Assembly (NCBI GenBank): GCA_035493895.1
Contig: DATJHM010000334.1
Location: 1 to 63,031 of the forward strand
Source: DATJHM01 sp035493895
GTDB lineage: Bacteria > Chloroflexota > Ktedonobacteria > Ktedonobacterales > Ktedonobacteraceae
DNA length: 63,031 bases
Direction: 5' to 3'
Each line of letters opens with the position of its first letter. Within the stretch, counting starts at the first letter, position 1. The notes under the pieces are model-generated. The model was not told the DNA's origin, did no database searches, and saw only the letters and a program-made list of their open reading frames with translations. Below, in pieces: positions 26,294-35,132 of the stretch. The position numbers and the translations under genes were made by a program.

Positions 26294-29200
26294 ATGACCA
26301 ATCTTATGGGACAGCAGATAGGCAATTATCGTCTGATTCAGCATATCGGCAAGGGCGGATCTGCTGATGTCTATCTGGGAGAACATCTCTATCTCAGGAG
26401 CCACGCTGCCCTGAAACTTATGCACATTTCACTGGAAGGTGAGGCGGCCAGAAGTTTTTTGTTTGAAGCCCAGACGCTGGTACGCTTGAACCATCGCCAT
26501 ATTGTGCGCGTCCTCGATTTCAGAGTTGAGCGCGGTTCCCCTGTACTTATTATGGATTATGTTCAGGGCAACTCACTTCGCCAGCATCATGAGCGCGGCG
26601 CTTTATTGTCGCTCGATCTGGTGGTGCATTATGTGAAGCAGATTGCCGAGGCTCTGCAATATGCGCATAATCGGCAGCTCATTCATCGGGATGTGAAGCC
26701 TGAAAATGTCCTGCTGGGACCAGAACAGCAGTTGTATTTAAGCGACTTTGGTCTGGCTCTGTTTGCGCCTTCTCCTACCGAAATGGACACGCAGAATCTC
26801 GTGGGGACGCTGCCCTATATTGCTCCGGAACAATGGCATGGGCATGCTACGTTTGCCAGTGATCAATATGCGCTTGCGATTATGGTCTATGAATGGTTAT
26901 GTGGGAAACGCCCCTTTGGCGGGAGTTATTTTGAGCTGTATACGCAGCATATGTATGATTCCCCACCACCCCTGCGCGATCTCTGCCCGGAGCTACCCGA
27001 GGCGGTCGAGCAGGTGGTATTGCGCGCTCTGGCGAAAGACCCTGCGCAACGTTTTGTGAGTGTGCATGCTTTTGCGCTTGCCCTGGAGCGTGCGAGTCTG
27101 GAGGAGGTGACGCAGCCTTTAGGTCGTAGCACCTTTGCCAATGAATCTGTGTTCTCGCGCGCAGTTGATAGTGAGGGGTTGCCGGTACAGCGTAAACTGT
27201 TTATTGCGGCGGCAGCGGAAGATCGAGAGTTTGCTGAACGTGTCAGTGCTGATCTCAGGCAGCGAGGTGTGCAGCTTGCGCACAATCTTTTTACGCCTGT
27301 GAAGCAAGAGGGCGTCTTGCGTGAGGCTATTCGAGCTTCTTATCTGGTGATGGTGGTCTTTTCTCCGCATATGCCTGCTTCACCAGTGATCAAAGAGTAC
27401 CTGCGTATTGCCCGGCTCTATCGGCGCCGTCTGGTCTTTTTCTGGGCCAGTGGTGAGCGTGTTGCGGCTACCTTGCTGGCCCTTTTCGGGCAAACGGGAC
27501 CGATTGATGTGATCGATGGGCGCAACGAGCGCTACGTGACTGCTCTGGATGAAATCGTGGATTGTGTACAGGAGGATACGGGCCTGACGCCTGTGGCTGT
27601 ACCGCCACTGATCTCGCTGGACGACGAGCCTCGTAATCCTTATAAGGGATTGCGCGCTTTTACCAGGGATGATGTGAATGATTTCTGTGGCCGTGATGCT
27701 CTGACTCAGCGCACGCTTGGCATGTTAGCGAAGATGCTCGATCCGCGCCGCCCTTTGAAATCCGTTCAACGCCTGCTTGCCATTGTAGGGCCGAGTGGCT
27801 CTGGAAAGTCGAGCCTGTTGATGGCGGGCGTCCTGCCCCGGTTGCAACGAGGAGCCCTGCCTGATAGCGAGAAGTGGTGCTATCTGCCGATGTTTGTTCC
27901 CAGTCAACATCCCTGTGACGCGCTACTGGCGCTGCTCATGCATCAGTTCCCGAAGCAAAACGCCGCTGATGTGCGCAATACGCTGGCGGCTGAACACGGT
28001 TACGGTTTGTATCAACTGGCAGCCGGTCTCAGTACGTCTGCTGGTGGGCGCGTGGTGCTTTGTATCGATCAGTTTGAGGAGCTGTTTGCCCCTGCTGTCT
28101 CTGAAGCGGAATGCGAGCGCTTTTTAAAGCTATTGCTCAATGCCGTGAGGGAGCCGCAGAGTCCCTTGCTGGTTTTGCTCACGCTGCGTGCGGACTGCTA
28201 TGATCGTCCTATGCGCTATCGTGCTCTGGCCCATTTGATCGAGGCCAATCAGGTCAGTGTTTTGCCGATGGATACTCAGGAATTGCGCACCGCCATCGAG
28301 CAGCCCGCCACGCAGGCCGATGTGCAATTGTTTTTTGAGGGTGATCTGGTGGACAATATTCTCCTGGAACTTCATGCGCAGAATAATGCCCTGCCGCTCC
28401 TTGAATTTACCCTGGAGCAGCTTTTCCAGCAGCGTCAGGGGCACTGGTTGACGCTGGAGGCTTATCGCGAACTGGGTGGCCTGCGCGGAGCCCTGGCACG
28501 CCATGCGGAAAACGTCTACAATAATCTCTCCTCCGATGAACATCGTAAGCTGGCGCAGATCCTCTTTCTACGCCTGATTGACCCTGGCAAGAGCGAACTG
28601 GATACCACTCGCCGTCGTGCCGCTCTCTCCGAACTTCTGTTTGCCGACGATGCACAAACCCGGCTGATGAGTGAGGTGACGTATACTTTTATCGCTGCTC
28701 GTCTCCTGACGACCAGCGTGATCGTCGATGCTACGAGTATCGAAGTCAGTCACGAGGCCCTGATTCGCGAATGGCCGCGCCTCGCTACCTGGTTGTACGA
28801 GGCCCGCGAAGATATTCTTCTTCAGCATGCTATTACGCGCGATGCTGCCGACTGGCTCAAGCACGAGCAAGCCTCCGAGCGCCTCTATCGGGGCGTACAA
28901 TTGGACGAGGCGTACGCGTGGGTGGGCCGCAATATTGCTAATGCCAGCGAACTTTCCTTTATTCAGGCCGCCCTCGCCGAACGGAAACGTCTGACGCAGG
29001 AAGAGCAAGACCGCTTACAGCGCGAACTCTCCCTGAAACGGCAGACGGTGCGGCGACTGCGTGGCTTGATTGTGGCTATCTCCGTTTTGCTTGTATTCAG
29101 CATCGTTTTCGCTTTCATCACACAGGCTTTGAATATCCAGCTCAATGCGGCGGATTTACAGAAAAATCAGCTACTGCAAACCTCGAACTCTTTGCTGTTG

Positions 29201-31489
29201 TCCGCTAATGCCAATATCAGCGCTACCAGGGGGCAGATTGACACGGCTCTCTTACTGGCGAATGCCGCAACGCAACGGCAGAATACTTTTGAGACGCGTA
29301 ATACCCTGTTGCATACTCTGGAGCTGAATCCACAATTGCGCGAGATGCGACCTGCCTCCCAGCCGGTAACGGTGCAGATGATCGCGCTCGATACCCGTTA
29401 TCATGCGATCATCTATTCTGAGGGCGTGAGTGTTTTTGTTGATGATACTCGTACCGGTAAACTTGTCACGGTCCTTCAGCCCGGCAAGCTGTCTCGGGTG
29501 GGTGCGCTTGTTCTCAGCTCTGATGATACTACTCTGGCGATCGCCAATAATGAAGGTGTCTGGCTCTGGAATGTGCAGACTCATGTACTCACGGCTCTCA
29601 AAGGTATGGTGAATAATTCGTCTCTTTCGACTGAGAAGCATGTCGCTCTTTCATTCAGCTCGGACGGGAAAACGCTGGTTTCGGCGCGCTGCGCTCTCTA
29701 TGATTTTCCCGATACGCCCAATGAACATTGTTCAGATATTGAGGTTGCCTCCTGGAATGTCCAGACGACTCAATTGCTCGCTCCCGTCCAGCATATTCAG
29801 GCAACTATTGATGTAGATACTTTTACGGTGAGCGGTACTGCACACTATCTGGCGACCAGTAATGGCAATAGCACGGAACTATGGAGTACGCTGACGGGAC
29901 AGCCAGTGGCGCCCGCTTTACTTGCGACTTCAAATACAAGCCGCCTGGCCTTCAGTTCTGATGGCAGCGTGCTTGCGGTCGCTGCGGAGAATAATACTAT
30001 TCAGCTATGGAAGAGCAGTACGGGACAGATGGTTGTGTGGAATGAGAATGATGGACAGGCGCAAGATGCCCGGCTGACTGGCTATGCGGACACGATTACT
30101 GCGCTCGCTTTTAGTCCCGATGGTCGGTTCTTAGCTGCGAGCAGTCTTGACAGGTCGGTGCATCTCTGGGATATGCAGCAGCAAGGCTTGCCGATCACGC
30201 TGAATGGCGATAATCAGCCAAAATCCGCCCTGGCTTTTAGTCAGGATGGACGGATGCTCTGCACTTCTAGCGCCAGTGACAGCGGCGGCAATATGTTTTT
30301 GTTCTGGGATGATGGCATTGATAATGCTCTCAGCCAGCGATTGCCTTCAACCATGCTTATGTATAGCCCGTTGTTCAGTCCTGATGGGCAACGGATCTAC
30401 GTCGGTAGGGCAGATGGCACTATTGAAATCCGTTCTGCCAGCTCGTCTCAAAATCCCCTAAAATCTACGCTGCTGAAAACAGATGCTTATACTGGCAATC
30501 CTCTTAGTAAGAGCCAGAGCAGCAATCCGCTTGCTGAACGTAGTCTGGCTTTAAACAAGGATGGGACGATTCTGGCCGCAGGCCGTACCGATGGCCTGAT
30601 TACGCTCTGGAATGTTCAGTCTCAATCCCCCACTTTGCTTGCTCACTTTCTTCATCCAGGGCTACTTCATCGTGTGCAATTAAGTGATGATGCGCACGTT
30701 CTTGTTTCGAGCAGCTCTTCGGGGACCATTGACGTCTGGAATATCAGTAATCCAGCTCATCCTTCTGTGCTTATGCCACCAGGACAGCAGGCGTTACCGG
30801 CCAGCGCTCGCCAGTATGTCGCGCTCAGTCCTGATGGCAAGCGTCTGGCCCTCTGGGCTTGTGTGGGGCAATCCTGTACGCAAGATCAACTGAAAATCTG
30901 GAATATTGCGAGCCGAACCTTTTCGCCGTCTGGTTCCCAGGCACAGGATAGCAGTAAAAGTGGTTTCCTGGCTTTTAGTCCGGATAATCATACCGTCGCT
31001 TCTCTCATCTCTGACCTTGAAATTGGCTTCTGGGATAGTGCCTGCGCAGTACAGTCTATGCCGATGCTCAAAATTATTCATGCAGACCCGGCGAGCGCCT
31101 ATACGGCCCTGCATTTCAGTCCTGATGGCCAATCCATCGTCGCATACACTGCTACTCTCCCTGATGCAAACCAATCATTTAGCTTTGTTGTTTTGAAGCA
31201 AGGGGTAAATGGGTTCTCTCAACTCTCTGATCCGATCCAATCTCCCTCCAGTCTGCTGGGTGATATGAGCTTTCGTCCTGGTGGAACGCAACTGCTCTCT
31301 ACTCAATTGATTCCTTCCGGGAATATCTACAAAGGCGTACTCCTGTCATGGCAAGTCTCTCTTCCGGCCTGGCAAGCCTATTCCTGCTCTATTGCGCAGC
31401 ATGATCTGAGCAAGAATGATTGGCAGCAATATGGAGATGGAGATCGCTACAAGAGCATTTGCTCTCAATTTTCGGTGCCGTCAATCTAA
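26294..31489 (+). CDS. Ser/Thr kinase-TIR-like-STAND ATPase-WD40 signalling giant
   Basis: The single chain of 1731 residues has a Hanks kinase at 1-270: glycine loop GKGGSADV, Lys41, HRD at 131-133, DFG at 151-153 and APE at 177-179, all intact. Residues ~300-390 look like a TIR domain (KLFIAAAAEDREFAERV, then SPHMPASPVIKEYL with Glu368 where TIR NADases have their catalytic Glu). A STAND/nSTAND1-type ATPase follows, with NPYKGLRAF as the usual leader, Walker A GPSGSGKSS at 499-507 and Walker B LCIDQFEELF. One membrane helix lies near 921-943, and WD40-like repeats fill ~985-1731. The start is the ATG at 26294, not an upstream in-frame codon. Sensing by the WD40 part, ATP-driven oligomerisation and output by kinase and TIR modules is inferred. 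Confidence 0.88.
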   Translation: MTNLMGQQIGNYRLIQHIGKGGSADVYLGEHLYLRSHAALKLMHISLEGEAARSFLFEAQTLVRLNHRHIVRVLDFRVERGSPVLIMDYVQGNSLRQHHERGALLSLDLVVHYVKQIAEALQYAHNRQLIHRDVKPENVLLGPEQQLYLSDFGLALFAPSPTEMDTQNLVGTLPYIAPEQWHGHATFASDQYALAIMVYEWLCGKRPFGGSYFELYTQHMYDSPPPLRDLCPELPEAVEQVVLRALAKDPAQRFVSVHAFALALERASLEEVTQPLGRSTFANESVFSRAVDSEGLPVQRKLFIAAAAEDREFAERVSADLRQRGVQLAHNLFTPVKQEGVLREAIRASYLVMVVFSPHMPASPVIKEYLRIARLYRRRLVFFWASGERVAATLLALFGQTGPIDVIDGRNERYVTALDEIVDCVQEDTGLTPVAVPPLISLDDEPRNPYKGLRAFTRDDVNDFCGRDALTQRTLGMLAKMLDPRRPLKSVQRLLAIVGPSGSGKSSLLMAGVLPRLQRGALPDSEKWCYLPMFVPSQHPCDALLALLMHQFPKQNAADVRNTLAAEHGYGLYQLAAGLSTSAGGRVVLCIDQFEELFAPAVSEAECERFLKLLLNAVREPQSPLLVLLTLRADCYDRPMRYRALAHLIEANQVSVLPMDTQELRTAIEQPATQADVQLFFEGDLVDNILLELHAQNNALPLLEFTLEQLFQQRQGHWLTLEAYRELGGLRGALARHAENVYNNLSSDEHRKLAQILFLRLIDPGKSELDTTRRRAALSELLFADDAQTRLMSEVTYTFIAARLLTTSVIVDATSIEVSHEALIREWPRLATWLYEAREDILLQHAITRDAADWLKHEQASERLYRGVQLDEAYAWVGRNIANASELSFIQAALAERKRLTQEEQDRLQRELSLKRQTVRRLRGLIVAISVLLVFSIVFAFITQALNIQLNAADLQKNQLLQTSNSLLLSANANISATRGQIDTALLLANAATQRQNTFETRNTLLHTLELNPQLREMRPASQPVTVQMIALDTRYHAIIYSEGVSVFVDDTRTGKLVTVLQPGKLSRVGALVLSSDDTTLAIANNEGVWLWNVQTHVLTALKGMVNNSSLSTEKHVALSFSSDGKTLVSARCALYDFPDTPNEHCSDIEVASWNVQTTQLLAPVQHIQATIDVDTFTVSGTAHYLATSNGNSTELWSTLTGQPVAPALLATSNTSRLAFSSDGSVLAVAAENNTIQLWKSSTGQMVVWNENDGQAQDARLTGYADTITALAFSPDGRFLAASSLDRSVHLWDMQQQGLPITLNGDNQPKSALAFSQDGRMLCTSSASDSGGNMFLFWDDGIDNALSQRLPSTMLMYSPLFSPDGQRIYVGRADGTIEIRSASSSQNPLKSTLLKTDAYTGNPLSKSQSSNPLAERSLALNKDGTILAAGRTDGLITLWNVQSQSPTLLAHFLHPGLLHRVQLSDDAHVLVSSSSSGTIDVWNISNPAHPSVLMPPGQQALPASARQYVALSPDGKRLALWACVGQSCTQDQLKIWNIASRTFSPSGSQAQDSSKSGFLAFSPDNHTVASLISDLEIGFWDSACAVQSMPMLKIIHADPASAYTALHFSPDGQSIVAYTATLPDANQSFSFVVLKQGVNGFSQLSDPIQSPSSLLGDMSFRPGGTQLLSTQLIPSGNIYKGVLLSWQVSLPAWQAYSCSIAQHDLSKNDWQQYGDGDRYKSICSQFSVPSI

Positions 31490-31587
31490 AAACAAATGTG
31501 TTTGTCGTACGCCATGCGTCGATTTTCGTAAGCTTCTGTCGCAACTTGTCTTTTGCAAACGTAGTATATCGATAACAAGGAGCAATC

Positions 31588-32100
31588 ATGAACGATCCAC
31601 AGCATAACCCATTGTCTAAAGGTCAGCACATTCTAGAAAATGTCGAGCCACAAGTGATACGCTCAGATGTCACGTACGAGGTCGGGAATACTGCTGCAAC
31701 CTCCTTTTTTACGGTGTCTTCTTCGACGGATATCCATGGCCATCCGGTTAACAGACTTGACTGGTCTCCACGCCCTTATATTAAATTGATTAGAATTGAG
31801 CAGAAGACGCGTATTGTGATAACCCTGATCGATGGGTATCACTCACAGTATCCGCCTTATTATGATACACATGTTTCCTATGGTGTGACCTATCAATATG
31901 AGCTTATTGGGCCTGGCAATAATGTCCCGCCCCGCTATACTCCGCTGGTTACCCCGGAGCCCCTGCCTAACAAACCCGTTGTTGATCTATTCCCAAAGGT
32001 GGACGAGGGTGAGCGTTTTGCCGAAGTTGAGCGTCGGATCGATGAGACACAGTTGAATGTACAATTGCCTGACTTGCCTGCGGAAAAGTTAGCGGAATAA
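31588..32100 (+). CDS. Small hypothetical protein, possible Ig/Fn3-like fold
   Basis: I do not recognise a family. The 170-residue protein has no signal peptide or membrane segment. Residues 25-105 alternate beta-strand-like stretches (SFFTVSSS, YIKLIRIEQ, TRIVITLI, VTYQYEL), ending in a Y-x-Y-x-L strand reminiscent of fibronectin type III modules. The C-terminal third is proline-rich and acidic. AAGGAGC lies before the ATG. It follows the kinase/STAND gene by 98 bases on the same strand, so co-transcription is possible but unproven. Confidence 0.6.
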   Translation: MNDPQHNPLSKGQHILENVEPQVIRSDVTYEVGNTAATSFFTVSSSTDIHGHPVNRLDWSPRPYIKLIRIEQKTRIVITLIDGYHSQYPPYYDTHVSYGVTYQYELIGPGNNVPPRYTPLVTPEPLPNKPVVDLFPKVDEGERFAEVERRIDETQLNVQLPDLPAEKLAE

Positions 32101-32124
32101 GTCGCCTGCTTGCGATATAGCCCT

Positions 32125-32180
32125 GCAACGAAAGACGCCACATGCGCCCCATCATGAAGTGCCATGTGGCCTTTCGTTGC
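32125..32180 (+). repeat. Long stem-loop upstream of metY
   Basis: GCAACGAAAG-AC-GCCACATG (32125-32144) pairs with CATGTGGC-CTTTCGTTGC (32163-32180): 18 base pairs with a two-base bulge and an 18-base loop. It lies just after the small hypothetical gene and 100 bases before metY. It could be a terminator of the former without a U tract, or a metY leader element. It does not match the S-box (SAM) core. Confidence 0.5.
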
Positions 32181-32280
32181 CTGCTTATGTGCGGCTATCG
32201 TCAAGAACACGGACGATGCGCTAAATGTGCTACTATACAGCAAGGAGACGTATCCTGATGTAGCGAAAGGGGAAATTCGT

Positions 32281-33585
32281 ATGCCAGAAATCGATAGCGA
32301 TCACATTTTTGGCTTTGATACACGTTCTGTCCATGCCGGTCAGCGCCCTGATCCAGAAACTGGCGCACGCGCCGTGCCTATTTACCAGACCACCTCTTTT
32401 GTCTTTGATGACACTGACCATGCCGCTCACCTGTTCGCCTTACAACGCTTCGGCAATATTTATACCCGCATCATGAATCCCACCACCGCGGCCTTTGAGG
32501 AGCGCATCGCCTCTCTTGAGGGTGGCACAGGCGCTGTAGCCACTGCCTCTGGTATGGCGGCACAGATGGCGACGATGATGACCCTGCTCCGTCCCGGCGA
32601 CGAGATTGTCTCTTCCAGCAGTATCTATGGCGGCACGCATACGCAGTTTGATATAACCTTGCGTACCTGGGGCATTAAAACGATCTTTATCGATAGTACG
32701 AACCCCGAAAATTATCGCAAAGCAATTACCCCTCGCACACGTGCGCTCTACGGCGAGACGATCGGCAATCCACGCGGCGATGTCCTCGATATTCGTGCTA
32801 TTGCCGATATTGCTCACGAGGCGGGCATCCCTTTGATCATCGATAGCACCTTTGCCACGCCCTACCTCTGCCGTCCGTTTGAGCATGGTGCCGATATTGT
32901 GGTGCATTCGGCCACAAAGTTTATCGGTGGACACGGGACTTCAATTGCGGGCGTTGTCGTCGAATCGGGCAAGTTTCCCTGGGACAATGGCAAATTTCCG
33001 CACATGGTTGATCCTTCCCCGGCCTATCATGGCGTACGTTTTTACGAGACCTTTGGCGATTTCTGCTTCAGTATGAAGCTCAGGAGCGAGACGGTACGCG
33101 ATACCGGTGCCTGCCTCAGCCCATTTAATGCCTTCCTCTTGCTTCAGGGCCTGGAGACGCTTTCGTTGCGTATGGAACGCCACAGCCAGAATGCGCTCCG
33201 GGTCGCGCACTTTTTACAAGAGCATCCCGCCGTGAACTGGGTTCGCTATCCTGGCCTGCCAGACGATCCTTCCTATAGTCTTGCGAAAAAGTATCTGCCA
33301 CGTGGGGCTGGTTCCGTCTTTACCTTTGGCGTCAAGGGGGGATATGAAGCGGGCAAGACGGTCATCAATAGCGTGCAGCTCTTGTCTCACCTGGCGAACG
33401 TCGGCGATGCGCGCAGCCTGATCATCCATCCTGCCAGCACCACGCACCAGCAACTTTCAGAAGAGGATCAGCTTGCGGGCGGTATCAGTCCCGATCTTAT
33501 TCGCCTCTCCATTGGCATCGAGGATGTGGAAGATATTCTCTGGGATCTCGATAAGGCATTACAGGCGGCCAGCCGTATCAAGTAA
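32281..33585 (+). CDS. metY: O-acetylhomoserine sulfhydrylase / Cys-Met metabolism PLP enzyme
   Basis: This PLP-dependent enzyme makes homocysteine from O-acetylhomoserine and sulfide. Landmarks are the N-terminal DTRSVHAGQRPDPETGARA, IYQTTSFVF, YTRIMNPT, and the PLP-lysine segment HSATKFIGGHG. The conserved tail HPASTTHQQL and LIRLSIGIED is also present. The length (434) and a Y/F-rich insertion fit MetY rather than MetB or MetC. The frame is open from 32164, but AAAGGGGAAA precedes the ATG at 32281. It is followed 28 bases later by the CoA-binding protein gene. Confidence 0.92.
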   Translation: MPEIDSDHIFGFDTRSVHAGQRPDPETGARAVPIYQTTSFVFDDTDHAAHLFALQRFGNIYTRIMNPTTAAFEERIASLEGGTGAVATASGMAAQMATMMTLLRPGDEIVSSSSIYGGTHTQFDITLRTWGIKTIFIDSTNPENYRKAITPRTRALYGETIGNPRGDVLDIRAIADIAHEAGIPLIIDSTFATPYLCRPFEHGADIVVHSATKFIGGHGTSIAGVVVESGKFPWDNGKFPHMVDPSPAYHGVRFYETFGDFCFSMKLRSETVRDTGACLSPFNAFLLLQGLETLSLRMERHSQNALRVAHFLQEHPAVNWVRYPGLPDDPSYSLAKKYLPRGAGSVFTFGVKGGYEAGKTVINSVQLLSHLANVGDARSLIIHPASTTHQQLSEEDQLAGGISPDLIRLSIGIEDVEDILWDLDKALQAASRIK

Positions 33586-33613
33586 GTTTCTCAAGTGAAA
33601 AAGGAGCCAGTTC

Positions 33614-34117
33614 ATGAATGCGCAAAACATGCCCGTAACGCCTGATATGTATGGTCGGCTCAAGCTGTTGCAACGTTATCGGCACGTCGCGATTGTCGGA
33701 GTTTCCGCAGACCCCTATCGACCCAGCCATTTTGTCGCCATCTATATACAGGCGGCCGGTTATACGATTACCCCCATCAATCCTCGCTATGCCGGGCAGA
33801 CATTGCTCGGCAGGCCGGTCTATGCCTCGTTAACGGAGGCGAAAGAGGCGGGCGAGCAGATAGAGATCGTCGATGTCTTTCGTCGATCTCAGGATATCCC
33901 GCCCATTGCCGACGAAGCTATTGCGATTGGGGCGAAAGTCCTCTGGGTGCAGCTTGGTCTGACCAGTGAAGAGGCGGCTCAGAAGGCGACCGCAGCGGGC
34001 CTGACCTATATTGAGAATCGTTGCATAAAGATCGAGCATGCGCGCTTCTTCGGCGGTCTGCATACCATTGGCCTGAATACCGGGGTCATCCTCGCGAAAA
34101 AAATAACAACCGAATAA
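33614..34117 (+). CDS. CoA-binding domain protein (YccU type)
   Basis: The 167-residue protein has a single Rossmann-like CoA_binding_2 domain: VAIVGVSADPYRPSHFVAIY at residues 26-45, INPRY, VDVFRR near 87-92 and the C-terminal ENRCIKIEHAR. It lacks catalytic domains of succinyl-CoA or acyl-CoA ligases. In some bacteria similar genes sit beside sulfur-amino-acid genes; here it follows metY closely, with AAAAAGGAGC before the ATG, and probably shares its transcript. The biochemical role is not established for this group. Confidence 0.88.
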   Translation: MNAQNMPVTPDMYGRLKLLQRYRHVAIVGVSADPYRPSHFVAIYIQAAGYTITPINPRYAGQTLLGRPVYASLTEAKEAGEQIEIVDVFRRSQDIPPIADEAIAIGAKVLWVQLGLTSEEAAQKATAAGLTYIENRCIKIEHARFFGGLHTIGLNTGVILAKKITTE

Positions 34118-34359
34118 TAGCGAACAAAGAGCAACTCTCGTCGTCGACCGGGACTTCTAGTTACTCAAAACGGCTACATTTGATGAGAATGGTTATCCTC
34201 TCGCGTTCTATCAGGTATAATGGGCAAATGACCGCTGGGTTCGGCTCGCAAAGATTCTGTTTGCCATGTGTCGTAACGCAGAGTCCAGTAGCCCTTTGAG
34301 AACACGTGTCGCCAGACAGAGAAAAGATACTTACAAATAGTTGCTTAGAGGTTTGTAAA

Positions 34360-34914
34360 TTGAAACGTTCACATTTGAAGCGCGAGATTGTTGAGATCCT
34401 GGTCTTCTGCGTTCTTATCTTTCTCGTGCTCCGCTTTGTTGTACAAAGCTATCAAGTCCAGGGACCGGCTATGGAGCCAGGCTTGCGGAAAGATGACAAT
34501 GTTATGGTGAATAAGACCTCCTATCTGTTCCATGGACCTGAACGAGGAGATGTCATCGTTTTTCAGTATCCTTACGCTGATCGTTCTGGCAATTATATGT
34601 TACGTGTCGTGGGCGTGCCTGGAGATACGATTAAGACGGATTTGACCCATGTCTGGGTGAATAATGTTGAGCTCAAAGAACCCTATATCAGCAAACCCGC
34701 CAATGTCGCTGGCCAGCAATGGACGGTTCCCCCCAATCAATATTTTGTCCTCAGCGATAATCGTGTGGTCAGTGACGACTCTCGCACCTGGGGATTTGTC
34801 CCCAAAGATTTTATTATTGGCAAAGCGGTTCTTGTCTACTGGCCTTTTAATAAATTTACCCTCATCAATTCGTATCCATCGGTCTTTCAGTCAATACCCA
34901 CAAAAGGTGCATAA
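34360..34914 (+). CDS. Signal peptidase I homologue lacking catalytic Ser and Lys
   Basis: It has one N-terminal membrane helix (about residues 10-28), then the S26/SPase I fold. Box B reads QGPAMEP, so the nucleophile Ser is Ala37. Box D reads NYMLRVVGVPGD, so the general base Lys (normally Y-x-K-R) is Leu81. Box E is well kept (VLSDNRVVSDDSRTWGFV). The underlying codons, GCT and TTA, are unambiguous. A normal leader-peptidase reaction therefore seems impossible, yet the frame is intact. A TTG at 34360 with AGAGG eight bases upstream is the likely start; a GTG at 34306 gives an 18-residue longer form. The protein may bind preproteins or regulate an active paralogue. Confidence 0.85.
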   Translation: MKRSHLKREIVEILVFCVLIFLVLRFVVQSYQVQGPAMEPGLRKDDNVMVNKTSYLFHGPERGDVIVFQYPYADRSGNYMLRVVGVPGDTIKTDLTHVWVNNVELKEPYISKPANVAGQQWTVPPNQYFVLSDNRVVSDDSRTWGFVPKDFIIGKAVLVYWPFNKFTLINSYPSVFQSIPTKGA

Positions 34915-35132
34915 GCCCCTCTGTTTTGTGCGTGCTCTCTGGCCGGATGTTGTGTACGAAGCAAGTTGCTCGTTTATACTACTATACTGTCTGGCGTATA
35001 TAGGTTATACTGCTCCGGCGTATAGAAAAGAAATGCGGTTGAAAGAGAATCTGCTAGAGGGACAGGGTTGATCGCTGGCTGAACTGTAGAGGTTCTCTGA
35101 CGAGGTGCTCTAAATAAGAGGTAAATCCGCGT

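Noticed and set aside
32101..32280. SAM riboswitch before metY
   Set aside because: The hairpin there lacks the S-box core and multi-helix arrangement.
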